From positions 55,051 through 119,050 of the forward strand of contig NZ_LT707050.1 in the NCBI RefSeq assembly GCF_900155735.1: a stretch of DNA of 64,000 bases, given 5' to 3'. The notes under the pieces are model-generated. The model was not told the origin of the DNA. It was given only the letters and a program-made list of their open reading frames with translations, and ran no database searches. The translations under genes were made by a program, and so were the position numbers. Source of the stretch: Intestinibacillus massiliensis. Its GTDB lineage: Bacteria > Bacillota > Clostridia > Oscillospirales > Butyricicoccaceae. Position 1 is the stretch's first letter. Every line of letters begins with the position of its first letter. Of this stretch, positions 1-6,993 are shown in pieces.

Positions 1-548
1 TCGGCCTCCCCCGAGCGAAGCAGCATCGCCGCCGTCATAATCGCGTCGCCGCCCGCCGAGCACGCCGTGTTGAGCGTAAGGCTAGGCCCGTGGATGCCAT
101 GCGCTATGGCGATCTGCGCCGCCGCGACGTTGCCGATGACCATCGGCACAAAGCGCGGGCCGACCCGGCGGGGGCCGCCCGTGCTGAACTGTTCCTGCGT
201 ATGCGCGACGGTCGTGATGCCGTCCATTGCGGTGCCCATCACGATGCCGATGCGCGCCGCCTCCGGTTCAATGTTGAGGCCGCTGTCGCGCAGCGCCTCT
301 TCCGCCGCCACATACGAATATTGCATGAACGGGTCGGTCGAACGCACCAGGGACTTGGGCATATACGCCGCCGGGTCAAAATCCCGCACCTCCGCGGCGA
401 TCTGCACCGGCAGGCCGGACGCGTCGAACCGCGTGATCCTGCCAACGCCGCATACGCCGTTTACAAGGCTGTCCCAATATGCCTGTACGCCGATACCGAC
501 CGGCGTTACCGCACCCATTCCGGTAATTACCAGTTTCTTATCCTGCAT
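1..548 (-). CDS. fabF: Beta-ketoacyl-ACP synthase II, N-terminal part (runs off window)
   Basis: Condensing enzyme of type II fatty acid elongation; it joins malonyl-ACP to an acyl-ACP in the cytosol. The 182 residues present begin at an ATG (546-548) and contain the N-terminal thiolase-fold motif VITGMGAVTP and the nucleophile motif NTACSAGG, whose cysteine falls at residue 163, the same number as in E. coli FabF. The His-His half of the active site lies beyond the left edge. The gene has its own promoter (598-626) about 50 nt upstream, so it starts a transcript leaving the window; fatty-acid genes would be expected there (inference). KAS I versus II cannot be fully separated from half a protein, but this N-terminus is FabF-like. 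Confidence 0.93.
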   Translation of the reverse strand, partial: MQDKKLVITGMGAVTPVGIGVQAYWDSLVNGVCGVGRITRFDASGLPVQIAAEVRDFDPAAYMPKSLVRSTDPFMQYSYVAAEEALRDSGLNIEPEAARIGIVMGTAMDGITTVAHTQEQFSTGGPRRVGPRFVPMVIGNVAAAQIAIAHGIHGPSLTLNTACSAGGDAIMTAAMLLRSGEA

Positions 549-597
549 TTCCTAGTACCCCAATTCTTAAATAAAGAAACAAAAGTCTCCATTGTTT

Positions 598-626
598 ATT
601 GTATAATGTTGGCCGTGTTCTGTCAA
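598..626 (-). promoter_or_regulatory. Sigma-A type promoter of fabF
   Basis: On the minus strand a perfect -35 TTGACA (621-626) is followed by a 17-bp spacer and the -10 TACAAT (598-603). The fabF start codon lies about 50 nt downstream. No FapR- or FabT-like palindrome was seen in this leader. Confidence 0.75.
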
Positions 627-716
627 CTCCGCCGCCGTGTTTTTTCGCCCGTCAGCCGTGCAAACCGCAGAATAAACCGTCAATTTAACGCCTTATTGGT
701 GCTTTTCCGACAGATA

Positions 717-746
717 AAGGCCCTCCAGGTTTCCCTGGAGGGCCTT
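717..746 (-). terminator. Intrinsic terminator of the flavodiiron operon
   Basis: A perfect 13-bp stem (717-729 with 734-746) and 4-nt loop lie directly after the flavodiiron stop codon (752-754). The run of T after the stem on the minus strand is short. It separates this operon from the fabF promoter. Confidence 0.75.
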
Positions 747-751
747 AACTT

Positions 752-1966
752 TTATTGCGGCTTACGCATGGATTCCAGGATACCGTCCACCAGCGTATCC
801 ATATCCGGCGCATTGTTTTCATTCATTGCGGAGGCAAGCGAAACCTTTTCGTCCAGCACCTCCATATCGCGCATCCCCTCGACAAATTCGCGCATCAGCG
901 CGCCCGAACGGCATGCCCAGGAGCCGTTTTCGATGATGGCAAACGTGCGCTTTTGCAGGTTGAGCGCCTTCATATCCATCAGGTAGCTGTGCATCGGCGG
1001 ATAAATCCCGAGGTTATACGTCACGGACGCCAGCACGACATGGCTTAGCCGAAAGGTTTCGGAGATCAGCTGTGAAACATGCGTGCTCGACACGTCGTAC
1101 ATCACGACATTCGTCATCCCCCGCTCGCACAGCTTGGAGGCGAGCAGCGCCGCTGCGGCTTCCGTGTTGCCGTACATCGAGGCGTAGGCGATCATGACGC
1201 CTTGCTCCTCCGGCTCATACCTGCTCCACTTATCGTATTTATCGAGGAAATACCCCAGGCCGCTGCGCCAAACCGGGCCGTGCAGCGGGCAGATCATTTT
1301 GATCTGATCCAGGATGCCGCCGGCCTTTTTCAGCAGGGACTGCACATGCGGGCCGTATTTCCCGACGATATTGGTATAATACCGGCGCGCGTCGTCGATC
1401 CAGTCCCGGTCAAAATTGACCTCGTCGTTAAACAGCTTGCCGTCCAGCGCGCCGAAGGAGCCGAAGGCGTCGGCAGAAAACAGCACGCCGTTTGTCGTAT
1501 CAAACGTGACCATCGCTTCCGGCCAGTGCACCATCGGCGCGGCGATAAACGTCACCGTGTGCTTGCCGAAGCAGCGCGTGTCTCCTTCGGCGACCTGCTC
1601 GATATGCCCGTCGACCGTAAAGCCGAACTGCCGCATAAACAGGAACGCTTTTTCCGTGCTGATGATTTTTACCTCGGGGTAACGCAGGATGATTTCCTCG
1701 ATGGACGCGCCGTGGTCAGGCTCCATATGGTTGACGACAAGATAGTCCAGCGGGCGGCCGGCCAGCAGCGTTTCCACGTTTTCGATAAATTGCCGGCCGA
1801 TAGACCAGTCCACCGTGTCGAACAGCACGGTCTTTTCGTCGAGTAGCAAATAGGCGTTATAGCTGACCCCGCGCGGGATCGGATGGATATTTTCAAACAG
1901 GGCAAGCCTGTGGTCGTTTCCGCCCACCCAATAGAGGTCGTCGGTCACCTTTCTTACGCAATACAT
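752..1966 (-). CDS. Flavodiiron protein (FprA family A-type flavoprotein)
   Basis: Cytosolic O2 (or NO) reductase of anaerobes: a diiron beta-lactamase-like domain (about 1-250) followed by an FMN-binding flavodoxin domain (about 255-400). Diiron ligands are visible as H80-x-E82-x-D84-H85, H147, D166 and H229; the FMN phosphate loop is SMYGNTE (about 263-269). At 404 residues it has the minimal class A architecture, with no rubredoxin or NADH-oxidoreductase domain of its own, so it needs an external electron donor. The gene starts 29 nt after the acyl-CoA dehydrogenase/ETF/rubredoxin fusion gene, which ends in a rubredoxin domain, the usual donor of this family. Donor-acceptor pairing is inferred from the operon. 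O2 versus NO preference cannot be read from sequence. Confidence 0.93.
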   Translation of the reverse strand: MYCVRKVTDDLYWVGGNDHRLALFENIHPIPRGVSYNAYLLLDEKTVLFDTVDWSIGRQFIENVETLLAGRPLDYLVVNHMEPDHGASIEEIILRYPEVKIISTEKAFLFMRQFGFTVDGHIEQVAEGDTRCFGKHTVTFIAAPMVHWPEAMVTFDTTNGVLFSADAFGSFGALDGKLFNDEVNFDRDWIDDARRYYTNIVGKYGPHVQSLLKKAGGILDQIKMICPLHGPVWRSGLGYFLDKYDKWSRYEPEEQGVMIAYASMYGNTEAAAALLASKLCERGMTNVVMYDVSSTHVSQLISETFRLSHVVLASVTYNLGIYPPMHSYLMDMKALNLQKRTFAIIENGSWACRSGALMREFVEGMRDMEVLDEKVSLASAMNENNAPDMDTLVDGILESMRKPQ

Positions 1967-1995
1967 ATTATATCCTCCTTATCATCAAGAAGCCG

Positions 1996-3891
1996 TTAAA
2001 CCTCTATAAACTGCGCCTTTTCCTCGCCGCAGTCCGGGCAGATCCACTCGTCCGGCAGCTTTTCAAACAGCGTGCCCGGGACGATTTCCCCCTCCGGGTC
2101 GCCCTCCGCGGGATCGTATTCATAGCCGCAGCCACTGCATACATAACGCGGGTAGCTGGGCTTCGGCGGCTTGGCACGCTTCATCTTCTTCATCGGCGGG
2201 GCGGGCTGCTTGGGCTCGCCGTTATCGAGCGCCTTGGTGAGCAGGGGCAGGATCTCCATCAGGTCGCCAACGATGCCGTAATCACAGTTCTTGAAAATCG
2301 GCGCGTTGGGGTTATTATTGATCGCGACGATCGTCGTCGCGTCGCGGATGCCCTTAAGATGCTGCCCTGCACCGGAAATGCCGCAGGCGATGTAAAGGTT
2401 CCCGTTAAATTTTTGCCCCGACATGCCCACGTACCGGTTCAGCGGGACATATTTAAGCGTTTCCGCCACAGGGCGGGACGAACCGACCGCCGCCCCTGCC
2501 TGGACGGCCAGCGCCTCGATCAGCTTCATGTTTTTCTTTTCGCCGATACCCTTGCCCGCGCTGACGACGCGTTCCGCCTGGGTAATCGGCGTGTCAAGCG
2601 GGATGCCGACGGTGAAGTCGTAGCCGTCCTTCTTGAGCGCCTCCACAAGCGCGTCCACGCGCTCCTGCGCCGAACCTTCCTTAAGGACCTGCTTTTTGCG
2701 CGCGCCGGTGATCGGGCCGGCCTTACGCGGCGCTGCGCTTTCCTTCGGCGGCTTGCCGATGATGTGCGCGGCAATTACGACGCGCTGGATTTCGTTCGTA
2801 CCTTCATAGATTGTGCAAATTTTTGCATCGCGATACGCACGCTCGACTTCCATGCCCTTCAGGTAGCCGTTGCCGCCAAAGATCTGGAGCGCCTCATTGA
2901 CAATTTCCAGGCAAATGTCCGACGTATACTGCTTTGCCATCGCCGCCTCCATGGAATACGGCTCGTGGTGCTCCTTCAGTTCGGCGGCGCTGTATACCAG
3001 CATGCGCGCGGCGCGCAGCTTGGTCGCCATGTCCGCCAGCTTGAACGAAATCACCTGCTGGAACGCAATCGGCTTGCCGAACTGTTCGCGTTCCTTGGCG
3101 TATTCCAGCGCGTGCTCATATGCTCCCTGCGCGATCCCGAGTGCCTGGGAAGCAATCCCGATCCGCCCGCCGTCGAGCGTCGCCATAGCGATTTTAAAGC
3201 CGTCGCCCTCCTTGCCGAGCAGGTTCTCCTTGGGCACTTTAACGTCGTTAAAGATCAGCTCTGCCGTCGCCGAAGAACGTATGCCCATTTTATCGTAATG
3301 GTCGCCGAACGTGAACCCGTCCCAGCCCTTTTCAACGATAAAGGCGCTGATCCCGCGCGTGCCGATCCCCGGCGTCGTCACCGCGAATACCACGTATGTA
3401 TCCGCAACGCCGCCGTTTGTAATAAAGATTTTGCCGCCGTTGAGCAGGTAGTGATCCCCTTTGTCCTCGGCTACCGTTTCGGTGCCGCCCGCGTCAGAGC
3501 CTGCGTTCGGCTCGGTCAGGCCAAACGCGCCGATCTTTTCCCCCTTTGCAAGCGGTACCAGGTATTTCTTTTTCTGCTCCTCCGTACCGAACGCGGCGAT
3601 CGGGTAGCTGCCCAGAGACACATGCGCCGACAAGATAACGCCAGTACCGCCGTCCACGCGGGACAGCTCTTCCACGGCAATCGCATAACTCAGCACATCA
3701 AGCCCTGCGCCGCCATATTCCTTTGGATATGGGATCCCCATCATCCCCATTGCGGCAAGCTTCTGTACAGCCTCCGCCGGGAACTGGTTCTCCTGATCCA
3801 GCAAAAACGCAATCGGCTTCACCTCGGTTTCCGCAAACTCGCGGATTTTCGCACGCAGCGCTTCATGGGCTTCCGTCGTCTGATAATACAT
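1996..3891 (-). CDS. Acyl-CoA dehydrogenase / ETF-alpha FAD domain / rubredoxin triple fusion
   Basis: A 631-residue flavoprotein with three parts. Residues 1-380 are a complete short-chain type acyl-CoA dehydrogenase with the catalytic-base motif YEGTNEIQR (Glu363) and the FAD/substrate segment [12 protein letters not shown]. Residues about 440-555 match the FAD-binding domain II of electron-transfer flavoprotein alpha ([22 protein letters not shown]); the ETF-alpha N-terminal domain is essentially missing. Residues 583-631 are a rubredoxin with CxxC pairs C585/C588 and C618/C621. A Pro/Lys-rich linker (about 560-582) precedes the rubredoxin. No ETF-beta gene lies nearby. Expected electron path: acyl-CoA to FAD to ETF-FAD to Fe(SCys)4 and then to the flavodiiron protein encoded next (inference). 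Start ATG is preceded by AAAGGAGG. Confidence 0.9.
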   Translation of the reverse strand: MYYQTTEAHEALRAKIREFAETEVKPIAFLLDQENQFPAEAVQKLAAMGMMGIPYPKEYGGAGLDVLSYAIAVEELSRVDGGTGVILSAHVSLGSYPIAAFGTEEQKKKYLVPLAKGEKIGAFGLTEPNAGSDAGGTETVAEDKGDHYLLNGGKIFITNGGVADTYVVFAVTTPGIGTRGISAFIVEKGWDGFTFGDHYDKMGIRSSATAELIFNDVKVPKENLLGKEGDGFKIAMATLDGGRIGIASQALGIAQGAYEHALEYAKEREQFGKPIAFQQVISFKLADMATKLRAARMLVYSAAELKEHHEPYSMEAAMAKQYTSDICLEIVNEALQIFGGNGYLKGMEVERAYRDAKICTIYEGTNEIQRVVIAAHIIGKPPKESAAPRKAGPITGARKKQVLKEGSAQERVDALVEALKKDGYDFTVGIPLDTPITQAERVVSAGKGIGEKKNMKLIEALAVQAGAAVGSSRPVAETLKYVPLNRYVGMSGQKFNGNLYIACGISGAGQHLKGIRDATTIVAINNNPNAPIFKNCDYGIVGDLMEILPLLTKALDNGEPKQPAPPMKKMKRAKPPKPSYPRYVCSGCGYEYDPAEGDPEGEIVPGTLFEKLPDEWICPDCGEEKAQFIEV

Positions 3892-4008
3892 GAAATTGCC
3901 TCCTTTATCTATTTTGAGCTGTAAAATTTGTTGTCATACCGCCCCGCCATTTAACCGAGGCGTGCCGGTGCAATCGCTATAAGAACCGTTCCTTTTATCG
4001 ATATTTAA

Positions 4009-4037
4009 AGTATACTATTTTAGTATTGTTAAGTCAA
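4009..4037 (-). promoter_or_regulatory. Promoter of the fusion/flavodiiron operon with overlapping inverted repeat
   Basis: On the minus strand TTGACT (4032-4037), a 17-bp spacer and TATACT (4009-4014). A perfect 6-bp inverted repeat with 3-nt spacer, ATACTATTTTAGTAT (4012-4026), covers the -10 box and most of the spacer, and a Rex-like half-site TTGTTAA lies at 4026-4032. The symmetry suggests a repressor operator; its regulator is unknown. The leader to the start codon is about 115 nt. Confidence 0.65.
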
Positions 4038-4216
4038 ACACCTTTCCCCATCCGCAATGGAGAAAACCACGCCCCGATTTTGCGCACTATCCCTAAAAAC
4101 GATCCATTTAAAAATTTATTCTGCCAGGCTACAGGCAATTCCATACCCAGGCAGCCGCATAAGGCCTGTATATTTTCCTTTCCCTCCCTGCATCTGCAAA
4201 ATTTCTTAAAAAGATG

Positions 4217-4245
4217 TTGACTTTTTACCTAAAATCCGATATACT
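4217..4245 (+). promoter_or_regulatory. Promoter of tRNA-Pro
   Basis: TTGACT (4217-4222), a 17-bp spacer and TATACT (4240-4245), 42 nt before the mature tRNA 5' end. Confidence 0.7.
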
Positions 4246-4287
4246 AAAAAAGCTGCAAGTCAAGGCAGCCAGGAAAAATCCATATTC

Positions 4288-4364
4288 CGAGGTGTGGCTC
4301 AGCTTGGTAGAGCGCTTCGTTCGGGACGAAGAGGCCGCAGGTTCAAATCCTGTCACCTCGACCA
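4288..4364 (+). tRNA. tRNA-Pro(CGG)
   Basis: Full cloverleaf of 77 nt with encoded CCA. The acceptor stem CGAGGTG pairs with CACCTCG; the anticodon stem CTTCG/CGAAG encloses loop TTCGGGA, giving anticodon CGG (reads CCG). The T arm contains GGTTCAAATCC. A promoter and a terminator flank it, so it is a single-gene unit. It stands immediately before the low-GC defence cassette, a common type of integration neighbourhood. Confidence 0.96.
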
Positions 4365-4365
4365 T

Positions 4366-4403
4366 GATCAAGGCCGTCGTATTTGACGGCCTTGATCTTT
4401 TTT
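4366..4403 (+). terminator. Terminator of tRNA-Pro
   Basis: A perfect 13-bp stem (4366-4378 with 4385-4397), 6-nt loop, then TTTTTT, beginning one base after the CCA end. Confidence 0.92.
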
Positions 4404-4619
4404 CTTTTCTTTTCATCCATTTACTCACTTATGCTGCCCCATCTGATAGGAAAGTCCTATAACGCCACTCGCGTTCAAGGTGCGGATAATAAAACTTCTT
4501 GATCCCACTCAACCTTCCCGATATATTATAAAACAATTCAATTTTCTGACGATATGGCTCCACGCTCCCGCCTGCCGGCATTTAATTGCAGTACCCCCGT
4601 AATTTTATTACGGCATTTG
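4404..4619. other. Gap between tRNA-Pro and the defence cassette; possible gene remnant on the minus strand
   Basis: No complete gene is recognised. The minus strand holds a 50-codon open frame (4429-4581) that could be the tail of a lost gene. Its last residues include EWRYRTFL, and the same repeat at the far side of the cassette (6837-6854) reads EWSYRI in the matching frame. This suggests, but does not prove, duplicated or remnant target sequence. The frame has no convincing ribosome-binding site. Confidence 0.3.
4455..4472. repeat. Left copy of an imperfect direct repeat bounding the cassette
   Basis: TCCTATAACGCCACTCGC is repeated in the same orientation at 6837-6854 with 16 of 18 bases identical (two adjacent mismatches in the middle). 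The two copies enclose the low-GC ATPase/TOPRIM gene pair. They may be junctions of an inserted element or copies of a dispersed repeat. Confidence 0.5.
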
Positions 4620-4648
4620 TTGACTTGACTCTCCAATATGGGTATAAT
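4620..4648 (+). promoter_or_regulatory. Promoter of the ATPase/TOPRIM cassette
   Basis: TTGACT (4620-4625), a 17-bp spacer and a consensus TATAAT (4643-4648), about 24 nt before the ATG. It is one of the strongest-looking promoters in the window, so the cassette is likely expressed constitutively. Confidence 0.8.
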
Positions 4649-4671
4649 ACTAGTGAAAGCAGGTGAACACA

Positions 4672-5769
4672 ATGTTAAAGCTGTTCGAGGTCACGGGCTT
4701 TAAAAATTTTGAAAATACCATTCATTTGGACTTTTCCGACATCCGTGATTACAAATTCAACAATTCCTGTATCGCCAATGGATTGCTCAGCAAGCTGATC
4801 ATTTATGGTAAAAACTCTGCTGGCAAGTCCAATCTGGGCCTGGCCCTTTTTGATATTGTCTCACACCTGACGACAAACAATGTGACGCCGGGCTTGTATG
4901 ACTATTATTTGAATGTCAACAACAAGACTGGTTACGCGGAGTTTCATTATGTTTTCACGTTTGACAGCGGCGAGGTGGATTACCGATACCGTAAAAATGA
5001 CAAGCAGACGCTTGTTTACGAATCCGTCGCCATTAACGGCAAGCGTCTCTTCACTTACGATTACGAGGACAAGCGCGGTGATTTAGCTGGCCTTGAGACA
5101 TTGACCACGACGTTGAATCTCACCTTTCGCGGTACGGATTCTATTCTGAAATACGCCATCGCCAATTCGGCCCTGTCGGAGAATCATCCGCTTTATCAGA
5201 TGCAGCGGTTTGTATCCCATATGCTCTGGTTCCGCAGCTTGGATGAGAATCGCTACATTGGCTATAAGTCAAACAGCAAAGATTATACCGATTTTATCTT
5301 TGAAGGCGATATGGTGAAAGAGCTGGAGTCTTTTCTGCACAAAGCTGGAATTCAGGAAAATTTGATTGCGAAAAAAGATGTTGATGGAACAAAACGTTTA
5401 TATTTTGATACAAAAACACCGTTGCCGTTTTTTAAGGTGGCATCCAGCGGCACGAAAGCCCTTTACACTTTTTTTTATTGGAGCAAGACTGCTGCAGACG
5501 TCTCCTTGATGTTTATTGATGAATTTGACGCTTTTTATCATTATGAACTGGCTGAAACGCTTGTTGAACTTTTAGAGCACCAGCCCGGTTTCCAGGCCGT
5601 GCTCACTTCCCATAATACAAACCTGCTCTCCAATCGCATCATGCGTCCGGACTGTTACTTCATTCTGACCGGGGATGGACTCACGTCATTTGCCAATGCC
5701 ACGGATCGGGAGCTCCGAGAAGGACACAATCTGGAGAAACTCTATATGAGCGGTGAATTCAATGGCTGA
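4672..5769 (+). CDS. ABC/SMC-type AAA ATPase, probable phage-defence sensor subunit
   Basis: A 365-residue soluble ATPase of the AAA_21/OLD-RloA-like group. It opens with the family-typical MLKLFEVTGFKNF, then Walker A GKNSAGKS (46-53), a signature-like ASSGTKAL (257-264), Walker B FIDEFD (281-286, catalytic Glu284) and a switch histidine in TSHN (His314). ATG 4672 is chosen over GTG 4663 because AGCAGGTG is well spaced from it. The stop overlaps the next gene by 8 nt, so the two are translationally coupled. Base composition is clearly more AT-rich than neighbouring genes. Such ATPases paired with a TOPRIM-like partner occur in abortive-infection systems (AbiL, PARIS AriA/AriB and RloA-type pairs); exact family assignment is not possible from sequence alone. 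Confidence 0.8.
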   Translation: MLKLFEVTGFKNFENTIHLDFSDIRDYKFNNSCIANGLLSKLIIYGKNSAGKSNLGLALFDIVSHLTTNNVTPGLYDYYLNVNNKTGYAEFHYVFTFDSGEVDYRYRKNDKQTLVYESVAINGKRLFTYDYEDKRGDLAGLETLTTTLNLTFRGTDSILKYAIANSALSENHPLYQMQRFVSHMLWFRSLDENRYIGYKSNSKDYTDFIFEGDMVKELESFLHKAGIQENLIAKKDVDGTKRLYFDTKTPLPFFKVASSGTKALYTFFYWSKTAADVSLMFIDEFDAFYHYELAETLVELLEHQPGFQAVLTSHNTNLLSNRIMRPDCYFILTGDGLTSFANATDRELREGHNLEKLYMSGEFNG

Positions 5770-6490
5770 AGAGAAGCGGAAGATTTTTGTGTTGGTGGAG
5801 GGAGCAAAGACAGACGTTGCTTTGATGGAGCGATTGCTCTCTATTTATCAGATTGATTTCAAATATGAGATTGTCTCCTACTGTACGAATATCTACACGC
5901 TTTATAAGGAGATGTTCGAGGACAACGATCCTGATGATATGGATTTGCTCCAGCTGCTAAAATCACGTGAATCTGATTTGGTGAAAAAGAAGTTATTTGA
6001 CGCATCCTACTCTGATATTTTTCTGATTTTTGATCTTGACCCGCATGATTCTGGGTTTACCCCAGAGAAGATCAGTCGCATGGCAATGTACTTTGTGGAA
6101 TCTTCTGATGTGGGAAAGCTGTACATCAATTACCCAATGGTGGAGGCATTTTATCACATGACATCCATTCCGGATCCGAACTTTGACACTTACTATGCGA
6201 CCCTGAATGAACTGCTTGCGGGAACATATAAGGCGCGTGTAAATCAGGAAAACCGAAATCACGATTATCGTAAATTTGCCGCAACAAAAGAAGAGTGCAA
6301 TATTGTTATCGGGCAAAACATAAGCAAGGCGCGGTGGCTTGCCGGCAGTGATTCAGGGGCCGGCTTGCTTCCCTCTCAGGCTGGAATACTCGCTGCCCAA
6401 TTAAATTCCCTTCAAAACGACAGACGTATTGCCGTGCTCAGCACATGCGTATTTTTTATTCCGGAGTATAATCCAAAATTAATACACTAA
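5762..6490 (+). CDS. TOPRIM/RloB-like effector partner of the ATPase
   Basis: A 242-residue protein read from ATG 5762, overlapping the ATPase stop (ATGGCTGA). Its N-terminus shows a TOPRIM-like pattern: VLVEGAKTD (Glu13) after a beta strand, and IFLIFDLDPHD with the metal-binding D91-x-D93, followed by YINYPMVEAF, typical of the RloB/DUF4435-like group. The role proposed from family knowledge is a nuclease or nuclease-like effector released or activated by the ATPase on phage infection. Low GC content matches the ATPase gene and suggests horizontal acquisition as a pair. A DUF4435 (AriB-like) or AbiLii-like assignment needs a profile search. No toxin/antitoxin partner beyond the ATPase is visible. 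Confidence 0.65.
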   Translation: MAEEKRKIFVLVEGAKTDVALMERLLSIYQIDFKYEIVSYCTNIYTLYKEMFEDNDPDDMDLLQLLKSRESDLVKKKLFDASYSDIFLIFDLDPHDSGFTPEKISRMAMYFVESSDVGKLYINYPMVEAFYHMTSIPDPNFDTYYATLNELLAGTYKARVNQENRNHDYRKFAATKEECNIVIGQNISKARWLAGSDSGAGLLPSQAGILAAQLNSLQNDRRIAVLSTCVFFIPEYNPKLIH

Positions 6491-6510
6491 TTTAGAATAC
6501 ATAAAGCAGC

Positions 6511-6548
6511 GGCTGGGCTCAAACTTATTGTTTGGGCTTAGCCTTTTT
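6511..6548 (+). terminator. Terminator of the ATPase/TOPRIM cassette
   Basis: A 14-bp stem including G-U pairs (6511-6524 with 6530-6543), 5-nt loop, then TTTTT, 20 nt after the stop codon. Confidence 0.8.
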
Positions 6549-6836
6549 CGATTTTAAAGGATTGCCTTTGGGGTGGAAATGCTGTTGTCCTCATCATGGG
6601 GGTTGTCGCTTTTGGAAATGCGGCAGTAAAGCGCGGTAATTTGAGTGTATGTCATATGATCTCATTCTTTCAAAGGTGCTCTCATTGTACAGGAAGAATG
6701 GGATGTATGCGTATCCAATATTGAAATCAACATGCCATTTGTGAATGAGCACAATAACACCAAGTAGCTGTTTTGGTGTAAATACCGCTTGCTGAATACC
6801 CACAAACCATTGATATTACTTGGTTTCATGCGTAAA
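6549..6836. other. Low-GC non-coding stretch with a doubtful 69-codon frame
   Basis: The minus strand carries an open frame from a GTG at 6803 down to 6594, rich in aromatic residues (NIGYAYIPFFLYNES). It has no clear ribosome-binding site and no recognisable family. It may be a degraded gene of the same element as the ATPase pair. No RNA gene was recognised. Confidence 0.25.
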
Positions 6837-6854
6837 TCCTATAAGACCACTCGC
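6837..6854. repeat. Right copy of the imperfect direct repeat bounding the cassette
   Basis: TCCTATAAGACCACTCGC, 16 of 18 identical to 4455-4472 in direct orientation. The surrounding AAATCCT...ACC..CTCG...CCAT also loosely echoes the tRNA-Pro 3' end, but with insertions, so tRNA-derived attachment is only a weak possibility. Confidence 0.5.
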
Positions 6855-6867
6855 ACCATAAAAACAT

Positions 6868-6901
6868 AAAAAGGCCGCTGACTTCCGTCAGCGGCCTTTT
6901 T
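6868..6901 (+). terminator. Strong bidirectional-looking hairpin terminator
   Basis: A 15-bp perfect stem (6868-6882 with 6887-6901) with loop TTCC, A-run before and T-run after. It lies between convergent units and can end transcripts from either side. Confidence 0.85.
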
Positions 6902-6930
6902 ATGCCTGTATATAATCTTGCAATGATTTT

Positions 6931-6963
6931 AAGAGGGGCGCCGGCAAAAGCCGGCGCCCCTTT
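6931..6963 (-). terminator. Terminator of the CoA-disulfide reductase gene
   Basis: GGGGCGCCGGC (6935-6945) pairs with GCCGGCGCCCC over an AAAA loop. It is 30 nt beyond the stop codon of the minus-strand gene. The U-tract is poor, but stem strength is high. Confidence 0.65.
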
Positions 6964-6993
6964 GGCGTTCTCGATCGATATCTTGATCCAGCC

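Noticed and set aside
4341..4364. tRNA-Pro 3' end as attachment site duplicated at the cassette's right edge
   Set aside because: The right edge shares only AAATCCT and scattered bases with the tRNA end, with insertions; the clear repeat pair is 4455-4472/6837-6854.
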